Assembly: GCA_963707965.1 (NCBI GenBank)
Contig: CAVPRR010000003.1
Location: 62,001 to 126,000 of the forward strand
DNA length: 64,000 nt
Reading direction: 5' to 3'
Origin: VRUE01 sp963707965
Lineage (GTDB): Bacteria > Actinomycetota > Thermoleophilia > Solirubrobacterales > 70-9
Shown: in pieces, positions 24,796-35,449 of the stretch
Layout of the letters: every line of letters starts with the position of its first letter
Numbering within the stretch: the stretch's first letter is position 1
Notes under the pieces: model-generated
The model's input: only the letters and a program-made list of their open reading frames with translations
The model's database searches: none
Told to the model about the DNA's origin: nothing
Program-made: the position numbers and the translations under genes

Positions 24796-27494
24796 TCAAC
24801 GGAACGGATCGTATTGGGCTTCCGATGAAATGCTCGCGTGCAGCTCGGCGAGGCGAGCCTTGATCTCCACGGGATCATGGGCGATCGTTGGTTTCCAGCC
24901 GTAGGCGCGGGTGACCGTCTCATCCAACTGGCGGTGAAGGTTGCTGATCTCCGACCATGCACCGTCATCAACTTGGTTGTAGAAGTCGGTTAGGCCGAGC
25001 TCATTTTCGATACAGATCGCTTGACGATGTTCAATCGAGCTCCCTGGCAGCATTGCCGATTTCGTCACGAGCGTCATCGTCTGGCTGTGGCCAAGGGAAG
25101 GTCTCAAAGCATGAGGTGGGCGTGTAACGGAGATCCACGCGAAGGGTCGATGACTCTGAGCGCGCCCACGCACCGTGAATCGAAGATGTAAGGACTCCCA
25201 TCGAATAGTCATCGTCGAATGCAAAAACAATCGTCAGATCACTTGGGCAAACAGACGCATCTGCCCAGCAAAAGAGGAATCGCTTGCCGATGCGATTGCC
25301 TGCGATGTAGCGTGGCAAGGGCGCAACTGCAAGACGCATCTCCTGTGCTGGCGATCCGAACAGCCACCAGCGCTCTCGCCTCTGCTTCATTTTGTTGTCG
25401 TCGCGCACGGGTTTTACCCGTTCTCTCACCAGCTCAAGGGCCTCTGGGTATTTCATAGCCTCCTCAAGCGCGCGAAGCCCAAAATCTATGACGAACCGGC
25501 GGGGCTTCTGTTCGGGATCCTCAGCAATATCGTCCCCGACTAGATAAGGGCGAACCACGTCGGAATAGTCGGTGTTCGACGAGAGAAGCAATTCGGCTTC
25601 ATCGGGCGCCAGATAGAATTCGCCCACCGGAATCGGCCCCTGGAACGACCGACCGCGGTTCGCGGGCAAGGGGTCGTACTCCTCGACTGCCACCTTTGAC
25701 TCTCGCAGTCGAGTATTGATCCCCTCCACGGGCTCCCCGTCGAGTACGAAGTGCTCGGGCGGCTCACTTGGATTCTGCACCCAGTTGACGATGCTGACGT
25801 TTACAACTGCCTCGCCCGGCCACTTCTGACGCGATACGGCGTCGGTGATCACACCGCCCTTTTTGACAACGTAGTTGAGACTTGCCCCGCGCGCCCGGTT
25901 CTGGCTGATCGAGTTGGTCCCTACCATGCCGGCGCGATCTCCGGGTCGCATCTGATCTGCAGCAAGGCGAAACCAGTAGACGCAGAAGTCCTTGAGGCCG
26001 GCATCAAAGTGATCCTTGAGCCATTCCACGTAATCCTCATCCAGAATCTGGCGCAGATTCTGGGAGCCGTGGTACGGCGGGTTGCTGATGATCGCGTTCG
26101 CCTCGCCCCACTCGACACGCAGGGCATCCCCGCGACGGATGCCCGAGAGATCGGCCAACGGCAACGTGCTCTCGCCCAGTTCCAGCTTCTCGACCGCCAG
26201 CCGGTGGCCCATCCACAGGGTCACCCGCGCCAGGTCGACACCGAACTGCTCGATCTCGATGCCGCGCATGTTCTGCAGTGGGAAGAAAGCGCTGAGCCCT
26301 TGTTGTGCTGGTCGTCCCTCCGCCAACGCCAGCTCGGATGCACGAGCGGCCAGCTTCGCCTCGATGCGTCGCAGCTCCCGGTAGGCGACGTAGAGGAAGT
26401 TCCCTGACCCACAGGCGGGATCGAGGACGACGTAGTTGAGGAGGTCTGCTTGGGCTTGCTGGGCCTCTTTGTAGGTGGACAGCGCCTCGATCCGTTCAGT
26501 CCATGGCTCGACGATCGTCGGCAGAACGATCTTCTGGATCTCCGACTCGTGGGTGTAGTGGGCACCGAGTCGCCATTGCTTCTCGTGACCGAACACTCCT
26601 TGGAGGAGCGAGCCGAAGATCGCGGGCTGGACCTCGTGCCAGTTGGATGCGCTGACTTCACGAAGCAGCGCCAGCTCCTCGGGTGTTAGGTCAATGCGGC
26701 TCGGCTCTGCGAACAGCGAGCCGTTGGCATATGGCACATCGGCGTAGAGCCCATGTTTCGGTCGCTCGGGACTCGGATCGTTCAGATACTCGAAGAGCCG
26801 ACCGAGGTCGTCTGCGCTTGAGCGGCGCGGATTGGCGATCAGATCATCGACGACCCGAGTAAACCCCTGTCCCGGGATCTGACCCATGTCCTCGGCGAAC
26901 ATGCACCACACGGCCTGCAGGATGAAGCGTCGGCGCGACTGTGGATCGCCCTCGCCACGCTCCTCGAGACCCTGAAAGAGGTCGGCCAGCTTACCGGCCG
27001 CCTCGAGCGAGACACTCTCTTGACGGGCGTTGAAGACCGGCTCGCCGCCGGTCAGGAACAGCAGCGATGTATAGCGATCGGGAAGCTCGTCGAGGTCGAA
27101 TTTGACCTGCGGTGCCTTTGGGAACTTTCCCGGCTCCCAGACCTCAAAGCGCTTGAAGGCACAGAGCACCACGTACTCGGGAGCGGGGATCCCCTTGTCC
27201 GGCGTCGGCGGCGTTTTGCCAGTAGTTCAGTGCCTGATCGCGATGCTTGGAGAGGTGCTTCGCCTCGCTTGCCGATTTCATCTCGACGATGCAGACACGT
27301 GGCCAGATCAGATCGACAAAGCCACCTTCTTGAAAGCGCTCGAACTCGGCGACGTCCGATAGGCGCTGGCCGTAGCACTCGAAGAGCTCGGTGAGGAAGG
27401 TCTGCGCCTCGCCGCGCTCGTAGCCGTCCCGCACGCTCCAGCGCGCGACGAACCGTGTCAGGTTGGCCCTGATCTCCTCGCCGGTGAGGGGCAT
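24796..27494 (-). pseudogene. MmeI-like (type IIG) restriction-modification enzyme, two frameshifts
   Basis: Frame 1 (27494 to ~27200) encodes the N-terminal PD-(D/E)xK nuclease: GFVDLIWPRVCIVEMKSASE. One extra base near 27200 moves the reading to a second frame, encoding about 710 residues of helical spacer and N6-adenine methyltransferase: motif I LDPACGSGNFLYVA, motif IV ISNPPYHGS, then a target-recognition region. A second extra base near 25030 (after AARELD) moves it again, and the C-terminus ELGLTDFYNQVDDG ... LHRQLDETVTRAYGW runs to 24796. Restored length would be ~898 residues, as in MmeI (~920). Either a dead gene or assembly indels. Confidence 0.8.
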
Positions 27495-27503
27495 CAGGAC
27501 CGG

Positions 27504-27786
27504 CTAAGAGGCGAGGCGCTGTTGCTCGTCCTCTGTTGCGGTCAACTCGCCCTGGTCGCTGTCGGGCGCCCGCCAGTAGACCGACTTCATCAAGCGCGCA
27601 TGATCGGCTCGGGCCGCCCCGGCGGCGGTCTCAAGGGCTGCGATCAGATATGCGCGGCGCTGCATCCTTCTTCAGCTCCTCGGCGGTTTCGCGGAGACGA
27701 CGTGCTGCATCCTCGACGTAGAGCATTGCGCCCTCGACCTTGCGGAAGTGCTCTTCTTCGCGGGCTTGCTTTGCGCTGACGGTCAT
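27504..27786 (-). pseudogene. Small helical protein upstream of the RM gene, frameshifted
   Basis: Starts MTVSAKQAREEEHFRKVEGA and continues as an amphipathic helix. One extra base near 27665 shifts it into QRRAYLIAALETAAGAARAD ... DEQQRLAS, ending at the TAG 27504-27506. Restored length ~93 residues. It lies 9 bp before the MmeI-like gene on the same strand, so it is part of that operon. Function unknown. Confidence 0.55.
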
Positions 27787-28165
27787 CTAAACGACTTTAA
27801 GGGCGACCCCGGACGCCTGTGGCGCGCAGAATCGCAAAATAGGGAAACAACTTCATGGCAGATCTCCCCTATGACGGCTCACGCCTCGCATTCGGACCCC
27901 TGATCGACGTTAGCCGAAGTCCATGGGGCGCTCTTCTCTCAGCCTGGCCGCGTTTTCCTCTCCAGCCGGGCTACACCGGGAGTGCTCACCCCCACCTACT
28001 TTGCAATGTGGTGGGGATGAGCACTCCCCTCCGGGGCCCCACTTCAAACCTTTATCCCAACCTTGAGCGATAGTGGGTCACCGCCGAGAATCTGAGTATT
28101 CCCATGCCTGGGCCCTCCAAAGCTTCCAGTGGCCGCTTTCGCCAACCGACTCAGATCGAAGGTGC
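27787..28165. other. Intergenic, no gene seen
   Basis: 380 bp between the RM operon start and the degenerate genes. Apart from the hairpin at 27978-28028 I see no coding or RNA signal; reading frames here are short and unlike proteins. Confidence 0.5.
27978..28028. repeat. 18-bp inverted repeat (hairpin)
   Basis: Arms 27978-27995 (GGGAGTGCTCACCCCCAC) and 28011-28028 are reverse complements with one mismatch, around a 15-nt loop. No T-run; operator or RNA hairpin. Confidence 0.6.
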
Positions 28166-28800
28166 GAAGTCCTTGATCTGATCTGCTGAGCAGGGAGCGA
28201 TCCCAATGGCTCAGCTCGCCCACTTTCTGAAGGTGAGACCACTCGGAGGCCAGAGGATCGCCAAGGAGCTGCAGGACATCGGTTGCGTTGAGATCAAGAG
28301 GCTGATCGCCGGCGACGATCCTTGGCTCTGGCTAAACAGCCATGGCGCCCACCATTCAAACACGGGTTGGCCGCGATGAAGCCTGCCATCAACAGGCTGG
28401 CCCACCTCCGGGCAATCAACGAGGCGCGGCTCTATCGCGGAGCGAGACGCCGAGACCGAGTGGATCAGCGAGCGAGCTCTGAAGCCGGGCTATCCGAAGG
28501 GAGCCAAAATTCCCGATGCGGTCGTCGATCTCGGAGACGAACACCACGCGATCGAGGTCGAGCTGACGGCGAAGAGCGAGGCCTCGGAGTGCGAGCGGAT
28601 CATCGCCGAACACAGCGCTCGCTATGACGCCGTCGTCTATTTCTGCTCGCCGAAGGCCCTGGGCCTGCTGGAGAGGATCAGCGAGGAGGCGAAGAACCCC
28701 AGCTCTTCGTCCGAGCCCTGCCCGATTGGTCTTCCTCCCCGCCGAAACCGAAGAGAGACTCCTCCGCGAAACATCCGCAAACGCGGAGAACCGAGACCAG
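28166..28800 (+). pseudogene. Replication-relaxation-like protein, degenerate copy 1
   Basis: Pieces of one protein are spread over three frames: EQGAIPMAQLAHFLKVRPLG (wHTH), then MKPAINRLAHLRAINEARL, then ERDAETEWISERALKPGYP, KIPDAVVDLGDEHHAIEVEL and EHSARYDAVVYFCSPKALGL. This is the layout of replication-relaxation-type proteins (winged helix plus nuclease-like C-terminal domain). At least three or four single-base shifts (near 28184, 28375, 28437, 28690) break it. It is followed by a second, better preserved copy. Confidence 0.6.
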
Positions 28801-29373
28801 ACGATGTTCCAGTCCTTGACCTGATCTCTGAACAGGGCGCCATCCCCATCGACCAGTTGGCTCACTTCTCTGGGCTTCAAGCTGGATAAAGCCAAGCGGA
28901 CCGTGAAGCGACTCCATGAGGCAGGGCTCGTCAGGAGAGAGAAGCCTCTCGCCGCAGAGCCCGAGTGGATCTGGCTCTCCAAGCGAGGCGCCCGTTTTTC
29001 AACCGTCGACCTGAGCGCTCCTCGGCCCAAGGTCGGCTCGCTGGCGCTGATGCGCGCCACCAACGAGGTGCGGCTGATGGTCGAAGGGAATTCCGAGGAG
29101 GCCCGCTGGATCAGCCGGCGGGTCCTGCTGCGGGAATATGGCCGGAATGCGTCGGTGCCGAAAGCGGTCGTCGAGATCGGAGACGAGCGCCACGCGATCG
29201 AGATCCGGCTCAGCGTTGGGCCAGAGGCGAAGATCCTTGAACAGATCCGCCATCGCCTCCATGACTTTGACGCGGCTGTTTACTTCTGGGATCCGACGGC
29301 CCTAGCGCAGGTGAAGCGCCTCAAAGAGGAGTGGGGCTGGCGGAATCTGGTTGTGCGGGGGCTGTCGCTGTAG
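28801..29373 (+). pseudogene. Replication-relaxation-like protein, copy 2 with one frameshift
   Basis: PVLDLISEQGAIPIDQLAHF (wHTH helix) is separated by one extra base near 28880 from KLDKAKRTVKRLHEAGLVRR, WIWLSKRGARFS, LALMRATNEVRLMVEG, VPKAVVEIGDERHAIEIRLS and FDAAVYFWDPTALAQVKRL, ending at 29373. Equivalent blocks are recognisable in copy 1, so the two arose by tandem duplication. From 28903 onward a 156-residue product could still be made. The role in the parent family (plasmid/ICE replication or mobilisation) is inferred from resemblance only. Confidence 0.6.
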
Positions 29374-29412
29374 TGTCTGGCTAAGCAGTTTGAAAGGCGA
29401 GCGAGGTCAGGC

Positions 29413-30647
29413 TTGTCCGCTGGAAATCGGATACTGAACCTTATGCAGCAGGCTCAAGGATTCAAAGCAATTCGTTCTTGGCGGGGTTCGCAAGACCAGG
29501 CTTTCGAGGAGCTGTGCTATCAGCTTCGAGATCCCGCTCCGGATCACGCTGAGGAGATAAAGACCGGCTCCCCTGACGGCGGCCTTGAGTGGTACTTCAA
29601 ATTCTCAAACGGAGTCGAATGGGGTTGGCAAGCGAAGTACACCTTCGATATCGACGCCCTCCTCGGGTTGATGGAGAAGTCACTGAAGACAGTCATCAAA
29701 AAGCGGCCGGGTTGTCGGCGCCTGACGTTCTGCATTCCCTTTGACCTGTCGGACCAGCCTGGAGAAGGAAAAAGAAAAGGAGCCCGGCAGAAGTTCGAGG
29801 ATCGTAAGAAGAGTTGGTGCAAGCGAATTCCTGGAGCTAGACGAATAAAAATCGATCTCTGCGCCGAGGGTGCTCTCCTCGAAAGGCTCAACGGCCATCC
29901 CAATCAGCGGGGTATTACGTGGTTTTTTTGGAACGACGACATCTTCACTCCGCATTGGTGCAAAAAGCGGCTCGACGTGACGCTTCAAGCGGCTGGGGAT
30001 CGATATACGCCAGAGCTTCATATCGATCTTCCGGTGGCGTTTTCTCTGGAGGGACTAGCTCAGTCGTCTCTTTATTGGAGCCAATATCAGCAATATCGCT
30101 CGCGTGTACTAAAGCTTGCGCAGAGAGTAGAGACGAGCCGTTGGACTGGCCTGGGTGTCACGCCGCAGCTTCGCGATCTAGCTCGCGCCCTAGAGGATTG
30201 GCGTCCGGCGGCTATCCAGTCAGTGTCTCTCCCTGGGCACCTAGATCGCCAGAGGCTACTTGGCGCCACCAATACTGCGATCGACGCTGCTTCTGCTTCT
30301 TACCCTGACTTACCCCGCTCCCGCCGGGACAAGCTCACAAAGAAGCAAGAGGGATTAAGAAATCAAAAGTCCTCCCTCCGATACGCGCTCCAGCTGCTTG
30401 AAGACGCTCTCTCTGAGCTTGCATCCTTTTTGGGGTCGCCGGCGTCAGAGGCAGCGCAATGCGGAGCGCTGCTCCTCACCGGAGACGCAGGTCAAGGGAA
30501 GACACATCTGTTCTGTGACACCTGCAGCCGCGCCATCGAAGCGAATCAGCCCGCGGTAGTTCTCCTCGGCGGTCAGTTTTCTGGCCGAGATGTGTGGTCG
30601 TCGATCGCCTCGCAATTCGGTGTGGGCGACATCGGAAGTGAAGCGCT
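29413..30647 (+). pseudogene. Avs-type STAND NTPase, 5' part (nuclease and Walker A), cut by IS110
   Basis: The first 411 codons of a ~1,498-residue protein. Residues ~25-110 (SWRGSQDQAFEELCYQLRD; PDGGLEWYFKFSNGVEWGWQ; AKYTF) form a PD-(D/E)xK/Mrr-like nuclease, and ALLLTGDAGQGKTHLFCDTC is the Walker A loop. The gene is interrupted after GCG CT at 30646-30647; the IS adds an in-frame tail that ends at 30816. Together with 32138-35399 the frame is restored. Avs proteins are anti-phage STAND NTPases that sense phage proteins and activate an N-terminal effector. Confidence 0.75.
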
Positions 30648-30812
30648 GATATGGACGCCCGTTTGTCAAGCCCCCAACCACCAAAGGCCCGCTGAGAGCG
30701 GGCCTACTTCTTGGCCCAGGAGGCGGCGGTCGGCCTGGTGCGCGACTCGCGGTCAGGCTGATATGCGCGGGTTGGCTACCGCAGGACCGGATTTCGTCAT
30801 AGCGCCCGCTGT

Positions 30813-32003
30813 CTAGAGATCGAGCATCGCCGCAGAGCGGCTGCTCATAGCGCTGTCGCGGATGCGCTGCGCGAGGGGCCGAGCCCGCCGCCTCCTGGGC
30901 CAAGCAGTGCTTGGTGGCCTCAGTCGGCTGTCGTGACCGCCCAGCAGAAGCCGGCGAAGCTCACGGGCCACGGCGACCGCGCAGAGGGTGCGGCGCTTGC
31001 CGCGCTCTGAGTCAAGCCGGACCCAGCTGCGGTGAAGGCGCTGCTGCGCCTTCCAGGAGATCGCGCAGACCGCCTGGGGCTGGCCCTCCTGGCGGCGACG
31101 CAGCTCGCGGCCCTTGCGCGGTACCCGGCGGTAGTGCCAGGCCGCCTCGACCAGAAGCCGGCGAGCATGGCGGGAGCCCGACTTGGTGATCGAGCCCTGC
31201 CGGCGCTTTTCTCCGGTCGTGTTCTCCGAGGGCACCAGGCCGAGGTAGCTCATCAGCTGGGCGGGTCGAGCGAAACGCTCGAAGTCACCGACCTCTGCAC
31301 AGAGGCCAAGCGCGGAGAGGGTGTCGATGCCGCGCAGGCAGCGCAGGCGGGCGACGCTCTGCTCCCAGGGGGAACCCTCGACGAGGGCGGCCATCTGGGA
31401 CTCGAGATCGGCGCGACGCACCAGCAGAGCCTCGATTGCCCCGATCCCGTCTGCCAGGACCGACTGCGCCACCGGCTCGGGGAGCTCCACCCTCCCCAGC
31501 CAGTCGAGATGGCGCTGGGTCCAGTTGTTGCCATCGAAGCGCAGGTCATGGCGCAGCAGGAGCTTGCCGACGCGGTGGCGGGCCCGCATCAGGTCGCCGC
31601 GGACGTCCTCGCGGGCGCGGACCAAGTCACGCATCGCCTCTTCGGCGGGGGTGGGAACACGGACGGCGTGCAGGCCGCCGATCATCAGCAGCCGCACCAG
31701 CCGCTCGGCGTCGCGGCGGTCGGTCTTGACCCGATCTTGGGCCGGGCGCTCGATCTTTCCCGGTGCCGCGACCGTGCAGCCGATGCCCTTCGCCATCAGC
31801 GCTCGGGCCAGCCCGAAGCCGGTCGGGCCGGCCTCATAGGCGACCCGCACCGGCGCCGGCAGCCCCGCGCAGAACTCCGTTACCTGCCCGGTTTGCCCAC
31901 TCATCCGCTGCACGGCCAACTCGCCGGAGTCAGAGTCGGCTATCGCCGCCACCACCTTCGCCGCGTGAACATCCAGACCCACCCACGTCCTAACCTGCGC
32001 CAT
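30813..32003 (-). CDS. IS110-family transposase (DEDD recombinase)
   Basis: 396 residues from the ATG at 32003. The N-terminal DEDD domain shows VGLDVHAAKVVAAIADSD, YEAGPTGFGLARAL, and DRVKTDRRDAERLVRLL with the conserved acidic residues. The C-terminal transposase_20 domain contains LRCLRGIDTLSALGLCAEVG, SYLGLVPSENTTGEKRRQGS and the serine-bearing GSITKSGSRHARRLLVEAAW. Both domains are complete, so it appears active. IS110 recombinases use an element-encoded bridge RNA to choose target and donor DNA. Confidence 0.92.
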   Translation of the reverse strand: MAQVRTWVGLDVHAAKVVAAIADSDSGELAVQRMSGQTGQVTEFCAGLPAPVRVAYEAGPTGFGLARALMAKGIGCTVAAPGKIERPAQDRVKTDRRDAERLVRLLMIGGLHAVRVPTPAEEAMRDLVRAREDVRGDLMRARHRVGKLLLRHDLRFDGNNWTQRHLDWLGRVELPEPVAQSVLADGIGAIEALLVRRADLESQMAALVEGSPWEQSVARLRCLRGIDTLSALGLCAEVGDFERFARPAQLMSYLGLVPSENTTGEKRRQGSITKSGSRHARRLLVEAAWHYRRVPRKGRELRRRQEGQPQAVCAISWKAQQRLHRSWVRLDSERGKRRTLCAVAVARELRRLLLGGHDSRLRPPSTAWPRRRRARPLAQRIRDSAMSSRSAAMLDL

Positions 32004-32137
32004 GTCGGCACCCCCATGATTGCGGTCCTCGCCGAGGCCGTTCCTCGGCGACAAACCCGCGCATCTCATGCGCGGGTGCCGACCTTCACATCGGGTTCGG
32101 ATCGAGCCGGCGCTCAGGTGGGCCGGCCATAGGGTCT
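32004..32137 (-). ncRNA. Candidate IS110 bridge RNA region
   Basis: The 134-bp non-coding end upstream of the transposase, where IS110-group elements encode the bridge RNA. On either strand it folds into hairpins: CCCGCGCAT/ATGCGCGGG around 32055-32075 and GCCGAGG/CCTCGGC around 32032-32050. Guide loops were not resolved by eye. The opposite end (30648-30812) also has a strong hairpin (AGGCCCGC/GCGGGCCT) and is the alternative location. Confidence 0.35.
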
Positions 32138-35100
32138 AGTGGGAGGAATGCAAGCAGCTGCCGAGGCCTCTGGCTCTCCTTTCTTGTTGTTTATCGATGC
32201 CCTGAATGAGGCCGCAGATCCTCATGCTTGGCAGGACGAACTTCCAGCACTACTGGCTGAGCTGGGCAAGAATCCTTGGATTGACGTCGGCCTTTCGGTC
32301 CGCTCGTCGTTCCTTCCGGCCGTTATGCCCGAGGAAGATCGGCTACCCGCGCTCGCCCGAGTTGATCACCCGGGTTTTAGGGGTCGGGAGCTAGAGGCCA
32401 CCGAGCGCTTTTTCGATCATTTCGGTATTGCGCAGCCTCGGGTCCCGCTGCTGACCCCCGAGTTCACCAATCCGCTCTTTCTCAAGCTGTATTGCGAAGG
32501 GCTAAAAGGGCTCGGGCTGACCGCTCCACCTGATGGCGAGTCACATATCTCCGATGTGTTCGAACGCTACCTTCAATGGAAGGAACACCGCATCGTTTTG
32601 CAGCTCAAGCTCGATCCTCAGGCCAAGTCAATAGCCAGGGCCCTAGAGAAGCTCAGCAAAGCTATGGTCGATGCAGGCAGAGATCAGCTGCCTTATGAAT
32701 CTGCCTCTGGCATCGTTGATCAGTTCGCGCCAGGAAAGACAGATTGGCCTAACACTATGTTTGGCCAACTTCTGAATGAGGGAGTCCTCACCTCAGAGCT
32801 GGCCTGGGACTTTGAGACCGATGACTACCACCAAGTTGTCCGATTCACCTATCAAAGGCTTGGGGACTACCGAGCGGTCGCGGCGATGCTCGCCCCGTTT
32901 GCGTCGAAAGAGGAACTCAAAACGGCTTTGGCCGCAGGCAAGCCGCTGCGTGAAACCTTCCTGAAGGCTCCGGCTGGCTGGATCGAGGCTCTATCTGTGC
33001 TGCTTCCGGAGCGGCTGGGAGTGGAGCTTTTTGATGCCTCCAATTGGAGACTTGCCAAGAGTAAGAGAGCTGTGTGGGATAGAGCGCTCATGAAAAGCAT
33101 CGCAAGCCGCCAGCCAACTGCGATCACGGACCGTTCGCGGGAGCTTGTCGGTCGGGCACAACAACGCTCAAGGGGCATGAGAGAAGAAGTGCTCGATGTG
33201 CTTCTCGCCGTAGCCCCACATCCAGCTCATCCCCTCAATGCGAACTACCTCCACGACAGAATGATGGCCTTTTCACTTCCTGATCGAGATATGGCATGGA
33301 GCAAGCAAACCTATTTCGCCTTCGGTGGAGGAGGTCCACTGGATCGCTTGATCCGCTGGGCGGCGCGAGGACCTGCCCCAGAGACCTCATCCGAAGTCAT
33401 TGAACTCGCCTCTATTCCCATCATTTGGACCTTCACTTCGCCTAATAGGCAAATGAGGGATTTCGCAACGAAGGTATTAGCAAAGCTCTTCTCTACAAGG
33501 CTTGCGCTGCTTCTTGATTTGGTAAAGCGCTTTCAGGGGGTTAATGACCCCTACGTCGCAGAGCGCCTCGCAGTTGTGGCGCACGGGTCGATTCTCTTAG
33601 GTGGAGATGGCGATCCCGAGAATGCCCTCAAGCTGGCTCAGGGAATGCAGCGCGTGTTCTTAGTGAAAGAGGAAATTCCCAACATCCTGACCCGAGATGC
33701 CGTTCGTGGCGCGTGGGAGTGGTGCTTGAAGCGCGACCTAATTGACACCTCGCAATACTCGACAGTTACGCCTCCCTACAAGAGCACCCCACCGAAGAGT
33801 CCGCGCACAAAAGAGGAGCTTGAAGCGAGGTACGACCGCGGTCTGCGGGACGAGGAGGGCAACTATGTCCGGTCTGACTATGCATCTCTCTTTATGTCTC
33901 TCTTCGATCTCGGAGACTTTGGTCGCTACGTCGCTGAATCGAAGGTTAAGCATTTCTCTACGGACCCCCTAGGTAAAGCTGCTCCAGCTCAGCAGGATGC
34001 ACAGGAGATAGACGAAGAGAAACTGAGTGAGTTTGAGAGCTCCTTGAGTACAGGGCAGCGAGCTAAGCTAAATTCAGCTACCGATGTAGCTTCAGTGGCT
34101 GAGTTTGTTGAAGCCCTGAGCGATGAGCAGCGGAGCCAGTTGCACAAAGCTATTCGGCCAACCCCGCGTCGACGGGGACGTCCGGAGTACTTCGGCGCGC
34201 AAGCAAGATGCTGGATTTTCGAGCGCGTCCTTTCACTGGGGTGGACGCCCGAGCGATTTGATGAGTGGGAGCAGATCTACGCTCGGGAGCGAGACCGAAT
34301 GGACCACAACCACGAGCGGTTTGGGAAGAAGTACCAATGGATTGCTTTGCGTGAGCTTCTCGCGCGGATTGCGGACAACTTCCACATGGTTGAACGTTAC
34401 GACGAAGAATCCGGCGTCTACGAAGGACCGTGGCAGTTCCTTGGTCGCGATATCGATCCCACTTTGCCTTCCGCGGCGCGGATCCGCGAATCGGATGGTG
34501 ATTTGGTTTTCAGAGACACGTTTCCTCCCGAGGCGACCGGGGCGTGGTGGGCGCCACACGGCCCCAACTTTCATTTCGATGACCCGGTTGTACCGGATGA
34601 TTGGGCTAGCGACACCAGTGACCTTCCGCCTTTTCGAGAGCTGGTGCGCAAAAAGGCACCTGACCAAAGTCGCTGGATTGCCTTGCGGGGCTACTACAAC
34701 TGGGATGAGGAGCGGGACGACGAAGGGGATATCCAAGCCCCGGCGCGCCGTGATATCTGGAGCCACATCAAAAGCTGGCTGGTTAGCGAAGCAGACGCCG
34801 AAAAGCTGATCAGCTATTTAGAAGGCAAGCGCTTCATGGGGAACTGGATGCCCGATGGGCGGGAGATCACTGACGCTGGATACTTGGGAGAGCTTCCTTG
34901 GGCTGAGGCCACCCGGCAGTATCCGGCCGAATGGGAGGTGGTGAACCCACGCGAAGGCGAGGCGTTGCCTGGATATGACGTTTACGCGACGTGGATGGAA
35001 TATCTATGGGAGGGCAATGTCTGGGACTGCTCGATTGTTAACGGCGTCCACGTGGCTCTCCCGGCGCCCCTACTGGCGGAACCAGGAATGTTGCGGTGGA

Positions 35101-35399
35101 AGCCCAGCACTAGAAGTTGGACAGATGAGAAAGGCTCCGTAGTCGCTCAGTATCGAGAAGCACAGAAGGATCGACATAGCGTCGTGCTTGTTCGAGAGTC
35201 TTGGCTTGGAAAGCTGCTGAAGGCCAACGGCTGGCGCCTTGTAGTTGGATGGGTAGGCGAGAAAACTCTCTTTAGTAGCGACCGGTTTTCTCCCAAGATC
35301 GTTGGGGAGTTCTGGACTGAGATCAATGGCGTGGCCTCGTTTGATGGAAAAACTTGGGCCTTTGGGGAGCCACGTTTCGAACAGCGTGTCTCAAGATGA
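32138..35399 (+). pseudogene. Avs-type STAND NTPase, 3' part
   Basis: About 1,087 codons in frame with the 5' part once the IS is removed. Begins just before Walker B (FLLFIDALNEAADPHAWQDE), followed by the arginine-sensor strand VGLSVRSSFLP, a winged helix (LLNEGVLTSELAWDFETDDY; VVRFTYQRLGDYRAVAAMLA) and a long C-terminal sensor region of ~800 residues rich in Trp and acidic residues. A GTG at 32139 could express this part, but without Walker A or the nuclease. Not a confident match to one Avs type (Avs2-Avs4 possible). Confidence 0.72.
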
Positions 35400-35449
35400 G
35401 CTGTGTTCAGACCTAAGAGCCATCACATGGTGCCTGAGATGGGCCCGCT

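Larger units (their letters stand above)
30648..32137 (-). mobile_element. IS110-family insertion sequence (~1,490 bp)
   Basis: The element lies between two CT dinucleotides (30646-30647 and 32136-32137). Removing 30648-32137 joins CT to AGTGGGAGG and restores the host reading frame exactly (GCG CTA GTG GGA GGA), which fixes the ends. There are no terminal inverted repeats, as expected for IS110. One transposase gene on the minus strand; non-coding ends of 134 bp (right, 5' of the transposase) and 165 bp (left). A CT core is also what is known for IS621. Confidence 0.88.

Noticed and set aside
31032..32132. Plus-strand frame of ~366 codons inside the IS110 element
   Set aside because: Antisense to the complete DEDD transposase; Gly/Arg/Gln-rich shadow.
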